Shown: positions 41,764-51,133, numbered from the stretch's first letter. The stretch: DNA of 64,000 nucleotides from JAOTZA01 sp965224065 (GCA_965224065.1 CBDCYF010000005.1:1364001-1428000), one strand, 5' to 3'. A program made the numbers and translations. Notes: generated from the sequence alone by a model not told the origin.

Positions 41764-42064
41764 ATGTACAAGCTCGGGCTGACGCCGATCACCGGCAAGC
41801 GTGGGACGACCTCTCGCTTGCGCGACCAACTCCACCGGCTCTTCTCCACCACCATCCGCTGCGACTACTCGGACGAAGCCGCCGTGGGAGGCTCTACAGA
41901 CCCAGTTCGGTGCCGACTACGGCCGCCCACGAGACTTCAAGAGGAAGTTCCTCACTCATCTGGCCGATGTCCTTCACGTCTATCCCGCGGCACGGCTCAG
42001 GAACCGCTCAGTCGGCCTCTTGCTCAGCCCTTCGTCGACCCACGTCCAACGGCCGCGCGCCTGA
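41764..42064 (+). pseudogene. Decayed plasmid RepA replication initiator (C-terminal part)
   Basis: Two frames carry adjoining pieces of a RepA_C-type plasmid initiator. Frame 1 from 41764 encodes YKLGLTPITGKRGTTSRLRDQLHRLFSTTIRC, and frame 2 from about 41880 to the stop at 42064 encodes WEALQTQFGADYGRPRDFK, FLTHLADVLHVYPAARL and a GLLLSPSSTHV end. The middle part of the family is missing and the frame is shifted, so the gene is non-functional. It points to a past plasmid integration. Confidence 0.75.
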
Positions 42065-42080
42065 CGCCAGAGCTTCTGCG

Positions 42081-45000
42081 TCACCGCTCGTCTCCCCAGC
42101 GCGCGAAGAGCACGGGGATGAGGACCAGGTTGAGCAAGGTCGAGGTCAGCAGCCCGCCTAGGATCACGAGGCCCATCGGACTCTGGATCTCGTTCCCCGG
42201 CTTGCCGCCTGCCACGACCAGCGGGATGAGCGCGAGCCCGGTGGTCAGCGCGGTCATCAGGATCGGCGCCAGCCGTTCCTCTGAGCCGCGGCGCACCGCC
42301 TCGAGCAGCTTCTGACCTTCATCGTGGATCAAGTGCTGGTAGTGGGTCACGAGAAGGACTCCGTTCCGCGTAGCGATCCCGAAGAGGGTGACGAAGCCCA
42401 CCAGCGTCGCCAGGCTCAGCACCCCTTCGAAGAGCACGACCGCGGCGATGCCGCCGATCAGCGCCAGCGGCAGATTGACCGCAACGATCGCCGCCCGCCG
42501 GTGATCGCGAAACGCCATGTAGAGAAGCCCATACATGCCGAGCAGGATCACAAAGGCCAGGAGAGCGAGATTCCTCACGCCCCGCTCGGCCTCTTCAAAC
42601 TGGCCGCCGAAAGCGACCCGATAGCCGGTCGGAAATTCGATCTCCGAGGCGATCGCGCTTCGTGCCCGCTCGACGGTTCCGGCCAGGTCGGTCCCGGCGA
42701 TGTTGGCGGTGATCATAGCGACCCGCTCGACGTTCTCGCGCCGCACCAGGCTGGGACCGAGGTCGAAGCGAGCCCGGGCGACGTCACCCAGGCGAATGCG
42801 CCGCCCGGCAGGTGTCAGAATCGGCAGCTCCTCGAGCCGGTCGCGATCTCGCCGCAGCTCCCCCGGAAACCGCACGACCACCCGCGACACCACGCCGTCT
42901 TCGACGATCTCGCCTGCGACCGTGCCCTGGAACAGCGCCTCGACCGTCTGGGCGAACTCTGCCGAGCTCAGGCCGTGCCGGGCCAGCGCCGAGCGGTCCG
43001 GATCGATCAGAAGCTGCGGCACGCTCGACTGCTCCTGGTTGTTGAGATCGACGATGCCGTCGACGCCTGCCAGGACCCCTTCGATCCGCGCCGCCAGGCC
43101 GCGCAGCACCGCGAGATCCGGGCCGAAGATCTTGACCGCGAGATTCGACCGGCTGCCCGAGATCATGTGATCGATTCGGTGGCTGATCGGCTGGCCGAAG
43201 CTCACCGCGGCGCCGGGGATGGTGACCACCGCCCGGCGCATCTCGGCGAGAAGCTCTTCCTTCGGCCGGCCGGGCCGGAGAACGACCTCCATCTCCGAGG
43301 CGTTGACGCCCTGGACGTGCTCGTCCTTCTCGGCGCGTCCGGTCCTCCGGCTGGTCGAGACCACCTCCGGAAAGGCCAGGAGTGCTTCCTCGACGCTTCT
43401 ACCCAGGGCATTGCTCTCCTCCAGGCTGATGCCAGGAGCGCTGACGATGCCCACGGTCAACGAGCCCTCGTTAAAGGGTGGAAGGAAACTGCGGTCGAGA
43501 AATGGCAGCGCGGCCAGAGACGCCAGGAGCAGAACCAGACTCGTCGCGATGACGACCCCGCGCCGCTCGAGAGCCCAGTCGAGCACCCGCCGGTAGACGG
43601 TCTTCAGCCACCTGAGGAGCGCCGGCTCGCGCTCGAGAATCCTGGCCTTGGGTAGCAACACATAACAGAGTGCCGGCGTGACGGTCACCGAGACGAGGAA
43701 CGAGACGGCGAGTCCCGCGACGTAGGCGAACCCCAACGGCCGCAGCAGCCGGCCCTCGAGGCCCGGCAGGAGCAGGAGCGGGACGAAGACGAGGATGATG
43801 ATGAGCGTTGCGAAGAGGATCGCGCCGCGGACCTCGGAGGAGGCCTGGAAGACCACCTCGAGCGCCTGCCGACGCTCGCCTTCGGGGAGCGACCGCTCGA
43901 GGCGCAGCCGCCGGAAGACGTTCTCGACGCCGATGATCGCGTCGTCGACGAGAGCGCCCACGGCGATCGTCAGCCCACCGAGCGTCATCGTGTTGAGCGA
44001 GCCGCCGGCGAGCGCGATGACCAGAAGACCCGAGACCACCGAGAGTGGAATCGCGATCGCCGAGATGAAGGTCGTCCGCAGGTGGCCGAGGAAAAGCAGC
44101 AGGATCAGCACGACCAGAACGCCGCCCTCGGCCATGGCGGTCGCGACGTTTCGGACCGCGACCTCGATGAAGTCGGCCTGGCGGAAGTTCTCCTTTTCGA
44201 TCACGACCCCGGCCGGAAGCGTCGGCGCCAGATCCTCGAGCATCCGGTCGATCTCACGCGTCAGCTCGAGCGTATTGGCGCCCGGCTGCTTCTGGACGCT
44301 CAGGACAACCGCGGGGTGGGTGCGGTAGGCCGCCGTCCCCCGCTTGGGCTCGGCGCCCACACCGACACGGGCCAGGTCGCCGACCTCGAGCGGGATCCCG
44401 TCGCGCACGCGCACGACTGCCGCGGCCAAGTCCTCCGAACCGCGCGCCCTGCCCAGGCCGCGGACCAGGTACTCCTGTCCCGCGTCGACGTGGAAGCCGG
44501 CGGCCGGATTGCGGCTCGCACGGCGCAAGGTGCCGGCGACCTCTTCTAGCGCCACGCCGTGGAGCGTCAGCACCGCGGGATCGACCTCCACCTGGTACTC
44601 CCGCACGTCGCCTCCGATCGGCACGACCTGAGAGATTCCGGGGATGGCCAGGAGTCCCCGTCGGACGACGGTCTCCGCCAGGCGGCGCAACGGTAGCGGG
44701 CCGACGGTCTCCGAGGTCAGGGCGATGAAGGTGATCTCCCCCATGATCGAGCTGATCGGCCCGAGCGCCGGAGCGTCCACCTGGTCGGGCAACGTCACGC
44801 CCTGGACCCGCTCGGCGACGACCTGCCGCGCCCGGTAGATCTCCTCACCCCAGTCGAACTCGACCCAGATGACCGAGATGCCGGCCGCCGAGACCGAGCG
44901 CAGCCGGCGGACGCCCGGGCCGCCGTTGAGCGCCGACTCGAGCGGGAAAGTGACCAGGAGCTCGACCTCTTCCGGCGCCATCCCCTGGGCCTCGGTGATC

Positions 45001-45146
45001 ACGGTGACGGTCGGGGCGGAGAGATCCGGGAAGACGTCCACCGGCATGCGGCCGATCCAGATCGACCCAAAGACCAGGATCGCGCCGGCGGTGGCCAGAA
45101 TCAGCGTGCGGTGGCGAAGCGAGAAACGGATGAGTCGGTTCAGCAT
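42081..45146 (-). CDS. CusA/CzcA-family heavy-metal RND efflux pump
   Basis: 1021 residues, the normal RND length. N-terminus LIRFSLRHRTLILATAGAIL, then periplasmic FPDLSAPTVTVITEAQGMAPEEVE, and helix 4 VSGLLVIALAGGSLNTMTLGGLTIAVGALVDDAIIGVENVFRRL, which carries the charged pair (ALVDDAIIGVEN) of the heavy-metal family. Partner genes for the adaptor and outer-membrane channel lie directly upstream. Expected to export Cu/Ag or Zn/Co/Cd; the metal-coordinating Met/Cys set was not resolved by eye, so the substrate is open. Confidence 0.93.
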   Translation of the reverse strand: MLNRLIRFSLRHRTLILATAGAILVFGSIWIGRMPVDVFPDLSAPTVTVITEAQGMAPEEVELLVTFPLESALNGGPGVRRLRSVSAAGISVIWVEFDWGEEIYRARQVVAERVQGVTLPDQVDAPALGPISSIMGEITFIALTSETVGPLPLRRLAETVVRRGLLAIPGISQVVPIGGDVREYQVEVDPAVLTLHGVALEEVAGTLRRASRNPAAGFHVDAGQEYLVRGLGRARGSEDLAAAVVRVRDGIPLEVGDLARVGVGAEPKRGTAAYRTHPAVVLSVQKQPGANTLELTREIDRMLEDLAPTLPAGVVIEKENFRQADFIEVAVRNVATAMAEGGVLVVLILLLFLGHLRTTFISAIAIPLSVVSGLLVIALAGGSLNTMTLGGLTIAVGALVDDAIIGVENVFRRLRLERSLPEGERRQALEVVFQASSEVRGAILFATLIIILVFVPLLLLPGLEGRLLRPLGFAYVAGLAVSFLVSVTVTPALCYVLLPKARILEREPALLRWLKTVYRRVLDWALERRGVVIATSLVLLLASLAALPFLDRSFLPPFNEGSLTVGIVSAPGISLEESNALGRSVEEALLAFPEVVSTSRRTGRAEKDEHVQGVNASEMEVVLRPGRPKEELLAEMRRAVVTIPGAAVSFGQPISHRIDHMISGSRSNLAVKIFGPDLAVLRGLAARIEGVLAGVDGIVDLNNQEQSSVPQLLIDPDRSALARHGLSSAEFAQTVEALFQGTVAGEIVEDGVVSRVVVRFPGELRRDRDRLEELPILTPAGRRIRLGDVARARFDLGPSLVRRENVERVAMITANIAGTDLAGTVERARSAIASEIEFPTGYRVAFGGQFEEAERGVRNLALLAFVILLGMYGLLYMAFRDHRRAAIVAVNLPLALIGGIAAVVLFEGVLSLATLVGFVTLFGIATRNGVLLVTHYQHLIHDEGQKLLEAVRRGSEERLAPILMTALTTGLALIPLVVAGGKPGNEIQSPMGLVILGGLLTSTLLNLVLIPVLFARWGDER

Positions 45147-45155
45147 GACGGGCTC

Positions 45156-46745
45156 CTAGTGAACGTGACCTTCACCGACGTCCTGGCTGACCAACGTCAC
45201 CCGGCGGATCGCGTTGCCACCACGTTCGACGATCCGGGCCCCCAGCGTGAGCCCTTCGACCAGGGCCATCCCGCTCTGTCGCGCTAGAACCTCGACCTCG
45301 GCTCGGACGAAGCCTTCGCCGCCGCTCTGGAGGTAGACGACCGGCACGCCGCCGTCGTCGACCAGCGCCGCATCCGGAACCACAATGCCGTCCCGTTCAC
45401 CTTCCAGCAGGATCTCGGCCTCCACCGGGGTGCCGATGGGCAGGCTCCCGGCCTCCGGGGCGACCTCGAAGAGCGCCGTCACCGTCCCGGTCTGCCGATC
45501 GACCGCCGGCGAGACCGAGACGAGCCGGAGCTCGTCGCCGCGAAACGTCAGCGGCTCGTGGCCATTCGGCAGCCGCACGTCGAGAGCCGCGGCGGACCTG
45601 GCGCGGGTGGCCGTCTCGGGCCTCAGGGCGACCGCCACCCAAAGCGGGCTCTCGCGGACCAGAAGTCCCAGCGGCGCCTCCGCGGCGACGGCCTGGCCGG
45701 GTGTTACGTCGACCCGGGCGACCCGGCCGGCAAACGGCGCCCGGATCGCAACCGATTCGGCCGAGGCACTTCCACCGCGCCTTCCGGAGCGCGCAGTCTC
45801 CAGGTCTCTCCGCGCGGCCTCGAGACGGCTGGTGAGCGCCGTGTCGCGCGCCCGCGCCTCCTCGACCTCGCGACGACTGGTGGCCCCCAGCTTGAGAAGC
45901 CCTTCGAGCCGTTCGAGCCGCTGGCTCGCCGCGGCAGCCTCCGCTTCGAGGCTCGCGACGTCCGCCTCGAGCTCGGCCAGACTTCGCTCCGAGGCCACCC
46001 GGGGGGTCACCCGCAGCACGGCCCCACCCCGAGCCACGCCGTGCCCCGGATAGGGCCACGGGTTGCCCGAGACGACGCCGTCGAGGGGCGACGTCAGGAC
46101 GACCTCGCCGCCTGCGGCCGGCTCGACCCGCCCGGGTCCGCGAACGGATTCGCGCAGGGCCCCTTCGGCGAGCCACGCGGTGGCAAACTCCGTCCGCCAC
46201 TGCTGTTCCTTCAGGAACGAGATCTCCGCCCCCGCGCCGGACATGGCGGCCGCCTCGGCCTCAGCCGAGACCGGCGGAGCTTCGACGAGACCTCCGCCGG
46301 CACCGGCCTCCCCCACCCGGACTCGGCCGGCGGCGATCTCCTCAGCGATCGGCGATGGACCGGCCGTCTCGACCCGGAACGCGAGGTCGAACTCGCCCAC
46401 GGCTTCCGGTGTAACGGGGACCGAGAAGATCCCGGGGCGGGTCATCTCGTCGATTGAAAAGACCCGCTCGGCCCCGGACCCGCCGCGCAGGACCACCGAG
46501 ACCGTTCCCTCGGTGAGCGGCGAGAAGTCGTCGAGCACGGTCACGTGGGTAAACGCGACGGAGGTGGTGCCCACGGCTAGCAGGTCGGTCTCGGCGAAGA
46601 TCTCGAACTCGTCGCCCCACGCGGTGACCGCCCAACTCTCCTCTTCCGCCTCCTCGGGGTGGTCGTGGTCATGGGCACAGCCGATCGTCAAGGCGGCTAG
46701 ACCGGCAGCAAGCATAGTAAAGACTGACAGGTGCTTCTTCTTCAT
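45156..46745 (-). CDS. Periplasmic adaptor (membrane fusion) protein of the RND pump
   Basis: 529 residues. Lipoprotein signal with lipobox TIGC, then HDHDHPEEAEEE, a metal-binding His/Glu tail. Residues about 30-150 form an extra beta domain seen in CusB/CzcB-type adaptors. Then barrel-sandwich (VVLTSPLDGVVSG, IRAPFAGRVARVDVTPGQ), a coiled-coil hairpin (RSLAELEADVASLEAEAAAASQRLERLEGLLKLGATS) and C-terminal beta domains (PVEAEILLEGERDGIVVPDAAL). It starts inside the channel gene's stop (ATGA). Confidence 0.9.
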   Translation of the reverse strand: MKKKHLSVFTMLAAGLAALTIGCAHDHDHPEEAEEESWAVTAWGDEFEIFAETDLLAVGTTSVAFTHVTVLDDFSPLTEGTVSVVLRGGSGAERVFSIDEMTRPGIFSVPVTPEAVGEFDLAFRVETAGPSPIAEEIAAGRVRVGEAGAGGGLVEAPPVSAEAEAAAMSGAGAEISFLKEQQWRTEFATAWLAEGALRESVRGPGRVEPAAGGEVVLTSPLDGVVSGNPWPYPGHGVARGGAVLRVTPRVASERSLAELEADVASLEAEAAAASQRLERLEGLLKLGATSRREVEEARARDTALTSRLEAARRDLETARSGRRGGSASAESVAIRAPFAGRVARVDVTPGQAVAAEAPLGLLVRESPLWVAVALRPETATRARSAAALDVRLPNGHEPLTFRGDELRLVSVSPAVDRQTGTVTALFEVAPEAGSLPIGTPVEAEILLEGERDGIVVPDAALVDDGGVPVVYLQSGGEGFVRAEVEVLARQSGMALVEGLTLGARIVERGGNAIRRVTLVSQDVGEGHVH

Positions 46746-48034
46746 GACGCGTCTCCAGAGGTGAGTGAACGGCCGGCGGCAACTTCGAGCTGCCGGTGCG
46801 CCTCGAGGGCGGAGGAATAGAGATCGAGCGCGGCGAGGCGAGCATCGAGCAGCGCGCGCAGGGTGTCCAGAAGATCGGTGACCGTGCTCTCGCCCGCTTC
46901 GAAGCTGGCCTCTGCGGCGCGAGCTACGCCGTCGAGACCCCCGAGCTCGGTCTGGGCGGCGAGGGCCGACTGCCTGAACTCCTCGTAGGCGGCGAGGGCG
47001 GCGGCCAGCTCGCTCCGCGCGCGCCGAGCCGCCCACTCTTCACCGGCCGCCGCGGCGGCGAGCGCGGATTCGGCCTCCAGGCGATCGGCCCGGCGGCGAT
47101 CGAAGAGCGGGACTCTCCAGCCGAGCCCGAAGACCGGCCCACCGAAATCGCCCCCTCCGCCGGGAAGGTCGTTCTCGATCGACTTCCAGCCCAGGAGAAG
47201 CTCCGGGGCTTCGAGGACCCGACGGCTCAGCTGCCCGAGAGACTCGGCCCGCTCCACTTCCGAATGGGCCGCGAGAACGTCGGGGCGGGACTCGGCAACC
47301 CGGCTATCGAGTTCCGCGGGCGCCTCCGGGAGGGCCGGCAGCTCCGGCTTCATCGAGGTGAGCTTCGGGCCGTCGTCCAGAAGCCACGCAGCGGCTGTCT
47401 CACGGGAACGAGCTGCCACCGCGCGTGCTTCGGACAGCGAGATTCCTGCGCTCCGGGAGGCGATCTCAAGACGCTGCGCCGCCAGCACCGACTCCTCTCC
47501 TGCCTCGGCTCGATTCCGCATCCGGCGAGCGAGCTCTTCGAGCCGGCCGCTGTGCTCGGCCAGAAGCGACGACCGCGCCTCGCCGGTGGCCCACGCCGCG
47601 TAGGCCTCGCGGACGTCGGAGCGAAGCTCGACAAGCCGAGCCTCCAGGCGATGGGTCTCGACTTCGACGCCCGCCTCGGCGGCGCGCATCGCCTTCGACC
47701 GTCGGCCGTCGATCGGCGGTGTCCAGGCGAGACCCCAGGTCGTCTCCCGCGCAACCTCCTCCGGGTCCTCGCGGGTCAGCTCGAGCCACGGATCGTCCAG
47801 AAGCGAAGCGTGAAGGCGCCGTGCTTCCGCTGCACCGAGTTCGCCGCTGAGCGACCTCGCGGCAGGATGTGCCGCGTCGACGGCGGCCAGGAAGACGTCC
47901 TCGCTCACCGTCTCCGGGGTGACCGATCCAGACGCCGGTTCCTCGGCGTCCAGGCGGACCGCCCCAGCACGCCCCAGCGCTTCGCCGGGCGCGACCGCCA
48001 ACAACAACAGAATCAGAAGCGACGTCCGTCGCAT
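46742..48034 (-). CDS. TolC-family outer-membrane efflux channel
   Basis: 430 residues with signal peptide (LLILLLLAVAPGEALGRA). Two homologous helical halves typical of OEP/TolC proteins: GAAEARRLHASLLDDPWLELTRE through VREAYAAWATGEARSSLL, and AESRPDVLAAHSEVERAESLG through ARSELAAALAAYEEFRQSALAAQ. Outer exit of the RND pump. ATG at 48034 has TTGGAGG upstream; an earlier in-frame ATG at 48085 lacks one. First gene of the efflux operon after the small His-rich protein. Confidence 0.88.
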   Translation of the reverse strand: MRRTSLLILLLLAVAPGEALGRAGAVRLDAEEPASGSVTPETVSEDVFLAAVDAAHPAARSLSGELGAAEARRLHASLLDDPWLELTREDPEEVARETTWGLAWTPPIDGRRSKAMRAAEAGVEVETHRLEARLVELRSDVREAYAAWATGEARSSLLAEHSGRLEELARRMRNRAEAGEESVLAAQRLEIASRSAGISLSEARAVAARSRETAAAWLLDDGPKLTSMKPELPALPEAPAELDSRVAESRPDVLAAHSEVERAESLGQLSRRVLEAPELLLGWKSIENDLPGGGGDFGGPVFGLGWRVPLFDRRRADRLEAESALAAAAAGEEWAARRARSELAAALAAYEEFRQSALAAQTELGGLDGVARAAEASFEAGESTVTDLLDTLRALLDARLAALDLYSSALEAHRQLEVAAGRSLTSGDAS

Positions 48035-48143
48035 AGTGCCTCCAATCTGGGACTCCCCCAGAGATCTCGAGTCCAAAATGCGCACCAGCAGCCGCGTCGG
48101 CTAAACCGACTCGGCCGGGTGCGCGGCGGCTACGAGACCCGGA

Positions 48144-48530
48144 TCAGAGGCGCAGAACGCAAAGCCGGTAGGAATCGGGTGGCGCGAGCGCTGTGGGCTC
48201 GGGAGGAGGCCCGTAAACGCTCGACAGGCTCGCCGGCCGCACCAGAGAGCCGGCCGGCGCTACCGCGGCCTGCTGGGACAGGAGCTGCTTGCCGAGACGC
48301 GACGGCGTGAACGACGGCGGCGCCACATCATGCACATGGTCGTCCGCATCGTCCTCGTGGACGTGGCCGTGCAGGAACGCCTCCGCGGCCTGAGCCGCAT
48401 GCGAGTGATCCTGCGGCTCCTCGCCGTGGTGCTCGAGCTCGTGGGCGGCAAGGCCGATCCCGATCGCTGGCCCAAGAGCCCAGGCCGCGAAGCAGGCGAT
48501 CGCAGTCCATCGGCGATGCGCACCAAACAT
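48144..48530 (-). CDS. Small His-rich exported protein upstream of metal efflux
   Basis: 128 residues. A membrane/signal segment (AIACFAAWALGPAIGIGLA) is followed by HELEHHGEEPQDHSHAAQ and LHGHVHEDDADDHVHD, an extreme His/Asp/Glu cluster, then a Pro/Ser-rich tail ending YRLCVLRL. It fits a periplasmic metal-binding accessory protein for the downstream RND operon (gap 109 bases). Same general design as the protein at 10390-10758 ahead of the ZnuD-like receptor. Confidence 0.65.
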   Translation of the reverse strand: MFGAHRRWTAIACFAAWALGPAIGIGLAAHELEHHGEEPQDHSHAAQAAEAFLHGHVHEDDADDHVHDVAPPSFTPSRLGKQLLSQQAAVAPAGSLVRPASLSSVYGPPPEPTALAPPDSYRLCVLRL

Positions 48531-48787
48531 CGGACGATTGTGGAGGAAGCGCCGGAGCAGGTCAAGGAGAACGGCAACGACTGAGCCCGGCGCCGGCCGG
48601 GTTCCAACGCGTCCCGTTGGGTCACCCTAACGGGATAGCGGCGACCTGTGTGGGTACCCAAACGGGAGAGATCTGGAACCCCGCTTGGCTCGCAACTGTC
48701 AGCCTCTAAGTAGCTGTAGGACAGGACTTTAGCCACTACTGTGGCGGGCTTCGTTGGGTCCGAATCCTGGTCGTACAGTTGTGTACA

Positions 48788-48831
48788 TGGTGTCCCCAAC
48801 GGGATTTGAACCCGTGTTGCCAGCTTGAAAG
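48788..48831 (-). other. 3' half of tRNA-Glu(TTC): attachment-site remnant
   Basis: Read on the minus strand from 48831 to 48788: anticodon loop CTTTCAA with anticodon TTC, 3' anticodon stem GCTGG, variable loop CAAC, T-stem ACGGG/CCCGT around loop TTCAAAT, acceptor TGGGGAC, discriminator A and encoded CCA. No 5' half (GTCCCCA...) precedes it. A tRNA 3' fragment beginning at the anticodon loop is the usual duplicated core left by a tyrosine-integrase element. The integrase lies on its 5' side, so the element extends rightward and the intact tRNA-Glu should lie beyond the window. Confidence 0.82.
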
Positions 48832-48900
48832 TTTTGTAACATAGCTACGCCCTACTGCGTCCCACGACGTTAGAGCCCCAATTTTATTGACTTTTTCTCT

Positions 48901-48917
48901 GGACAGCTACGCTGTCC
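48901..48917. repeat. Perfect inverted repeat near the attachment site
   Basis: GGACAGC at 48901-48907 and GCTGTCC at 48911-48917 around TAC. It lies 70 bases inside the element from the tRNA fragment, in an AT-richer stretch, and may bind integrase or a directionality factor. Confidence 0.5.
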
Positions 48918-48950
48918 TACGCTAGACTTACGCCTCAAACGCTGCCTTTT

Positions 48951-49092
48951 GCTTACCCCATGCTTACCCGAAAGACATCGCCTCGCCGTTTCAAAGTCCT
49001 CGAAAATCCGGCCTGGCTGTCACCAGTAGGGTGTTCTGGCAACACGGACCCAGCCAAGAAAAGGGCGAAATCCAGGTAAGCGAGAGGTAAGC
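48951..49092. promoter_or_regulatory. Paired GCTTACC sites flanking the integrase leader
   Basis: GCTTACC occurs at 48951-48957 and 48962-48968, and its reverse complement GGTAAGC at 49075-49081 and 49086-49092. Within each pair the copies are exactly 11 bases apart (one helical turn), and the two pairs face each other across about 110 bases ending 20 bases before the integrase ATG. This fits arm-type integrase sites or an operator of a directionality factor/autoregulation. Confidence 0.55.
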
Positions 49093-49112
49093 AGATCGAG
49101 GCCCCGCTCCCG

Positions 49113-50318
49113 ATGCCGAAACTCACCAAGCGCACCGTCGACTCGCTCAAGCCCGAGCCCGACCGGGACGTCATCGTGTGGGACAGCCAGCTCCCCGGCT
49201 TCGGTATCCGGGTCAAACCGAGCGGCGTCAAGTCGTTCCTTGTCCAGTACAGAAACGAGTCGGGCCGCTCGCGCCGCCTGACGCTCGGCCGCTACGGTGT
49301 CTTGACCCCCGCGGCCGCCCGCGACCTGGCCCAAGAGCGACTCCGAGACGCCAGGAAGGGGCGCGACCCCGTCGAAGCGCGCCAACGCGCGCGGCGCGGA
49401 GCCACCGTCAAGGACCTGGCCGACACCTACTTCGAGAAACACCTGATCCCGTCCGCCAAGCCCTCGACCATCACTGAGTGGCGCGGCCTCCTCAAGCGGC
49501 ACATCCTCCCCCGCCTCGGCCAGCGCCAAGCGACCGACGTCCAGCGCTCCGACGTGACCGCCCTTCACCGCGCGATGCACGAGACCCCCACCAACGCCAA
49601 CCGGGTCGTGAGTCTTCTTTCCACCATGATGACCTTCGCCGAACGCGAGGGCATCCGCCCCGAGGGCTCGAACCCCTGCCGCTACATCTCCAAGTACCCC
49701 GAGAAAAAACGCGAGCGGTTCCTGACCACCGCCGAGCTGGCCCGCCTGGGCGACGCCCTGGTCGAAGCCGAGACTCACGGCGAGACCTCCCCCTCCGGCA
49801 TCCTGGCCGTTCGGCTCCTCCTCCTCACCGGCGCGCGCAAAGCCGAGATCCTGAACCTGCGCTGGAGCGAAGTCGACATCGAGCGCGCCTGCCTCCGGCT
49901 CGAAGACTCAAAGACCGGGCAGAAAGTCATCCCCCTGGGCGCGCCCGCCCTCGCCCTCCTCGAGGACGCCTCGCGCGAAGAAGGCAGCCCCTACGTCTGC
50001 TTTGGGAAGGACCCGGCCAAGCCCTTCCGCGGCCTCCAGGCCGTCTGGCACCGTCTACGGACCAAGGCCGGCCTCGAAGACGTGCGGCTCCATGACCTCC
50101 GCCACAGCCACGCCAGCTTCGGCGCCGGCCTCGGCCTCTCGCTTCCCGTCATCGGCCGCATCCTCGGCCACGCCAGCACCGCGACCACTCAGAGATACGC
50201 CCACCTTGCCGACGACCCGGTCAAGCAAGCCGTCGACCGCGTAGCCGGCGAGATCGCCGCCGCCTTAAGCGGCAAGAAGACGCCGAACAAGAAACCCAAC
50301 GTGGAGAAGATCCGTTGA
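49113..50318 (+). CDS. int: Tyrosine-recombinase integrase of the integrative element
   Basis: 401 residues, P4-type. N-terminal DUF4102 arm-binding domain (LTKRTVDSLKPEP, DSQLPGFGIRVKPSG, SFLVQYRNESGRSRRLTLGRYG), SAM-like core-binding domain (about 95-195), and catalytic domain with Arg in LLTGARKAEIL, the HDLRHSHAS box, and GHASTATTQRYAHL with the nucleophile Tyr. All catalytic residues are intact, so the element may be mobile. It lies 281 bases from the tRNA-Glu fragment. Confidence 0.94.
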   Translation: MPKLTKRTVDSLKPEPDRDVIVWDSQLPGFGIRVKPSGVKSFLVQYRNESGRSRRLTLGRYGVLTPAAARDLAQERLRDARKGRDPVEARQRARRGATVKDLADTYFEKHLIPSAKPSTITEWRGLLKRHILPRLGQRQATDVQRSDVTALHRAMHETPTNANRVVSLLSTMMTFAEREGIRPEGSNPCRYISKYPEKKRERFLTTAELARLGDALVEAETHGETSPSGILAVRLLLLTGARKAEILNLRWSEVDIERACLRLEDSKTGQKVIPLGAPALALLEDASREEGSPYVCFGKDPAKPFRGLQAVWHRLRTKAGLEDVRLHDLRHSHASFGAGLGLSLPVIGRILGHASTATTQRYAHLADDPVKQAVDRVAGEIAAALSGKKTPNKKPNVEKIR

Positions 50319-50412
50319 CCCGCGGAACCCACTAACCAACGGCCGAAAAAACGGGCCGCAGGGGAGCGCACACTCCCCCACGACCCTAAGGCCAGGCAAA
50401 GGAGTTACCCCA

Positions 50413-50823
50413 ATGCCCGACCCTGTCAGTCAGTCTACCGAAGCTACACCCGAAGACCGAGCCGCTGCCGAGCAGATCCGCTCCGCCATCGAGCACGCGG
50501 CGCAAGTCCTCCGCTTCGTCCGCCGAACCCTCCTGACCGAAGCCCGTCGCCACACGCCAAAGCCGACGGCCCTGATCGACGGCGAGTGCGCCATCGCCGA
50601 CCGGGAAGCCCTGAGCGCCACCGAGTGGATGCGTGGTCGCGTCGTCCTGCTCTGTGACCCCGATGGCTTCCTGGGAGAGGCCGTCGAGGCTCTCAAGCGC
50701 GAAGCACCAGGCGACCCACTCGAAGCCCTCGCCGAGTACGTCCGCGAGCACCGCTCCGAGGCCGCGCGCCGGCAACGTCGGCCTCTGAACCCATCGGCCG
50801 GGTACATCACCGACCGAGGGTAG
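50413..50823 (+). CDS. Small protein of unknown function next to the integrase
   Basis: 136 residues, soluble, mostly helical and rich in Arg, Ala and Glu (AAAEQIRSAIEHAAQVLRFVRRTLLTEARR; EALAEYVREHRSEAARRQRR). A good AAAGGAG site precedes the ATG. No family recognised. Proteins in this position are sometimes directionality factors, but no helix-turn-helix is evident. Confidence 0.5.
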   Translation: MPDPVSQSTEATPEDRAAAEQIRSAIEHAAQVLRFVRRTLLTEARRHTPKPTALIDGECAIADREALSATEWMRGRVVLLCDPDGFLGEAVEALKREAPGDPLEALAEYVREHRSEAARRQRRPLNPSAGYITDRG

Positions 50824-50865
50824 GCGGAGCCATCCGACGCGAGCCGAGGAACCGTTGCCGGCACG

Positions 50866-51093
50866 CTACGCCCGTAGGTCGTCGAGGAGCCTCCAGCCGT
50901 CGACGGTCTCCCCTCGCTCGGCCTCAGCAATCGCTTCCCGTAGGCGCTCTTGCTCCTTCGAGGGCAGCCGAAAGCCCTCACGGTCGCTCTCCGGTACAAG
51001 CAGCGTCACCGTGACGCCGTCGCGCAACAGGCCATCCGGCAGGTCGAGAGCGCCGTCTACAACCTTAGCGGTCAGCACTTTCACGGCGCTCAT
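50866..51093 (-). CDS. Antitoxin-like small protein without visible toxin
   Basis: 75 residues. It begins with a beta segment VKVLTAKVVDGALDLPDGLLRDGVTVTLLVPE, resembling AbrB-like swapped-hairpin or similar antitoxin starts, then helical LPSKEQERLREAIAEAERGETVDGWRLLDDLRA, whose pattern recurs in toxin-neutralising tails. No toxin gene follows; the downstream side holds the small protein at 50413. The start of the gene lies 41 bases from repeat element A. Confidence 0.55.
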   Translation of the reverse strand: MSAVKVLTAKVVDGALDLPDGLLRDGVTVTLLVPESDREGFRLPSKEQERLREAIAEAERGETVDGWRLLDDLRA

Positions 51094-51133
51094 TCTAGAG
51101 CGGACGCGAGTCTCTCCAGATCCCACCGAATGA

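Noticed and set aside
48614..48636. Imperfect hairpin near the efflux operon as a terminator
   Set aside because: Stem carries a bulge, no T-run follows, and it lies upstream of the minus-strand genes rather than at an operon end.
49020..49778. Long minus-strand frame opposite the integrase
   Set aside because: It mirrors the integrase codons, has low-complexity composition and no ribosome site; the plus-strand integrase motifs are decisive.
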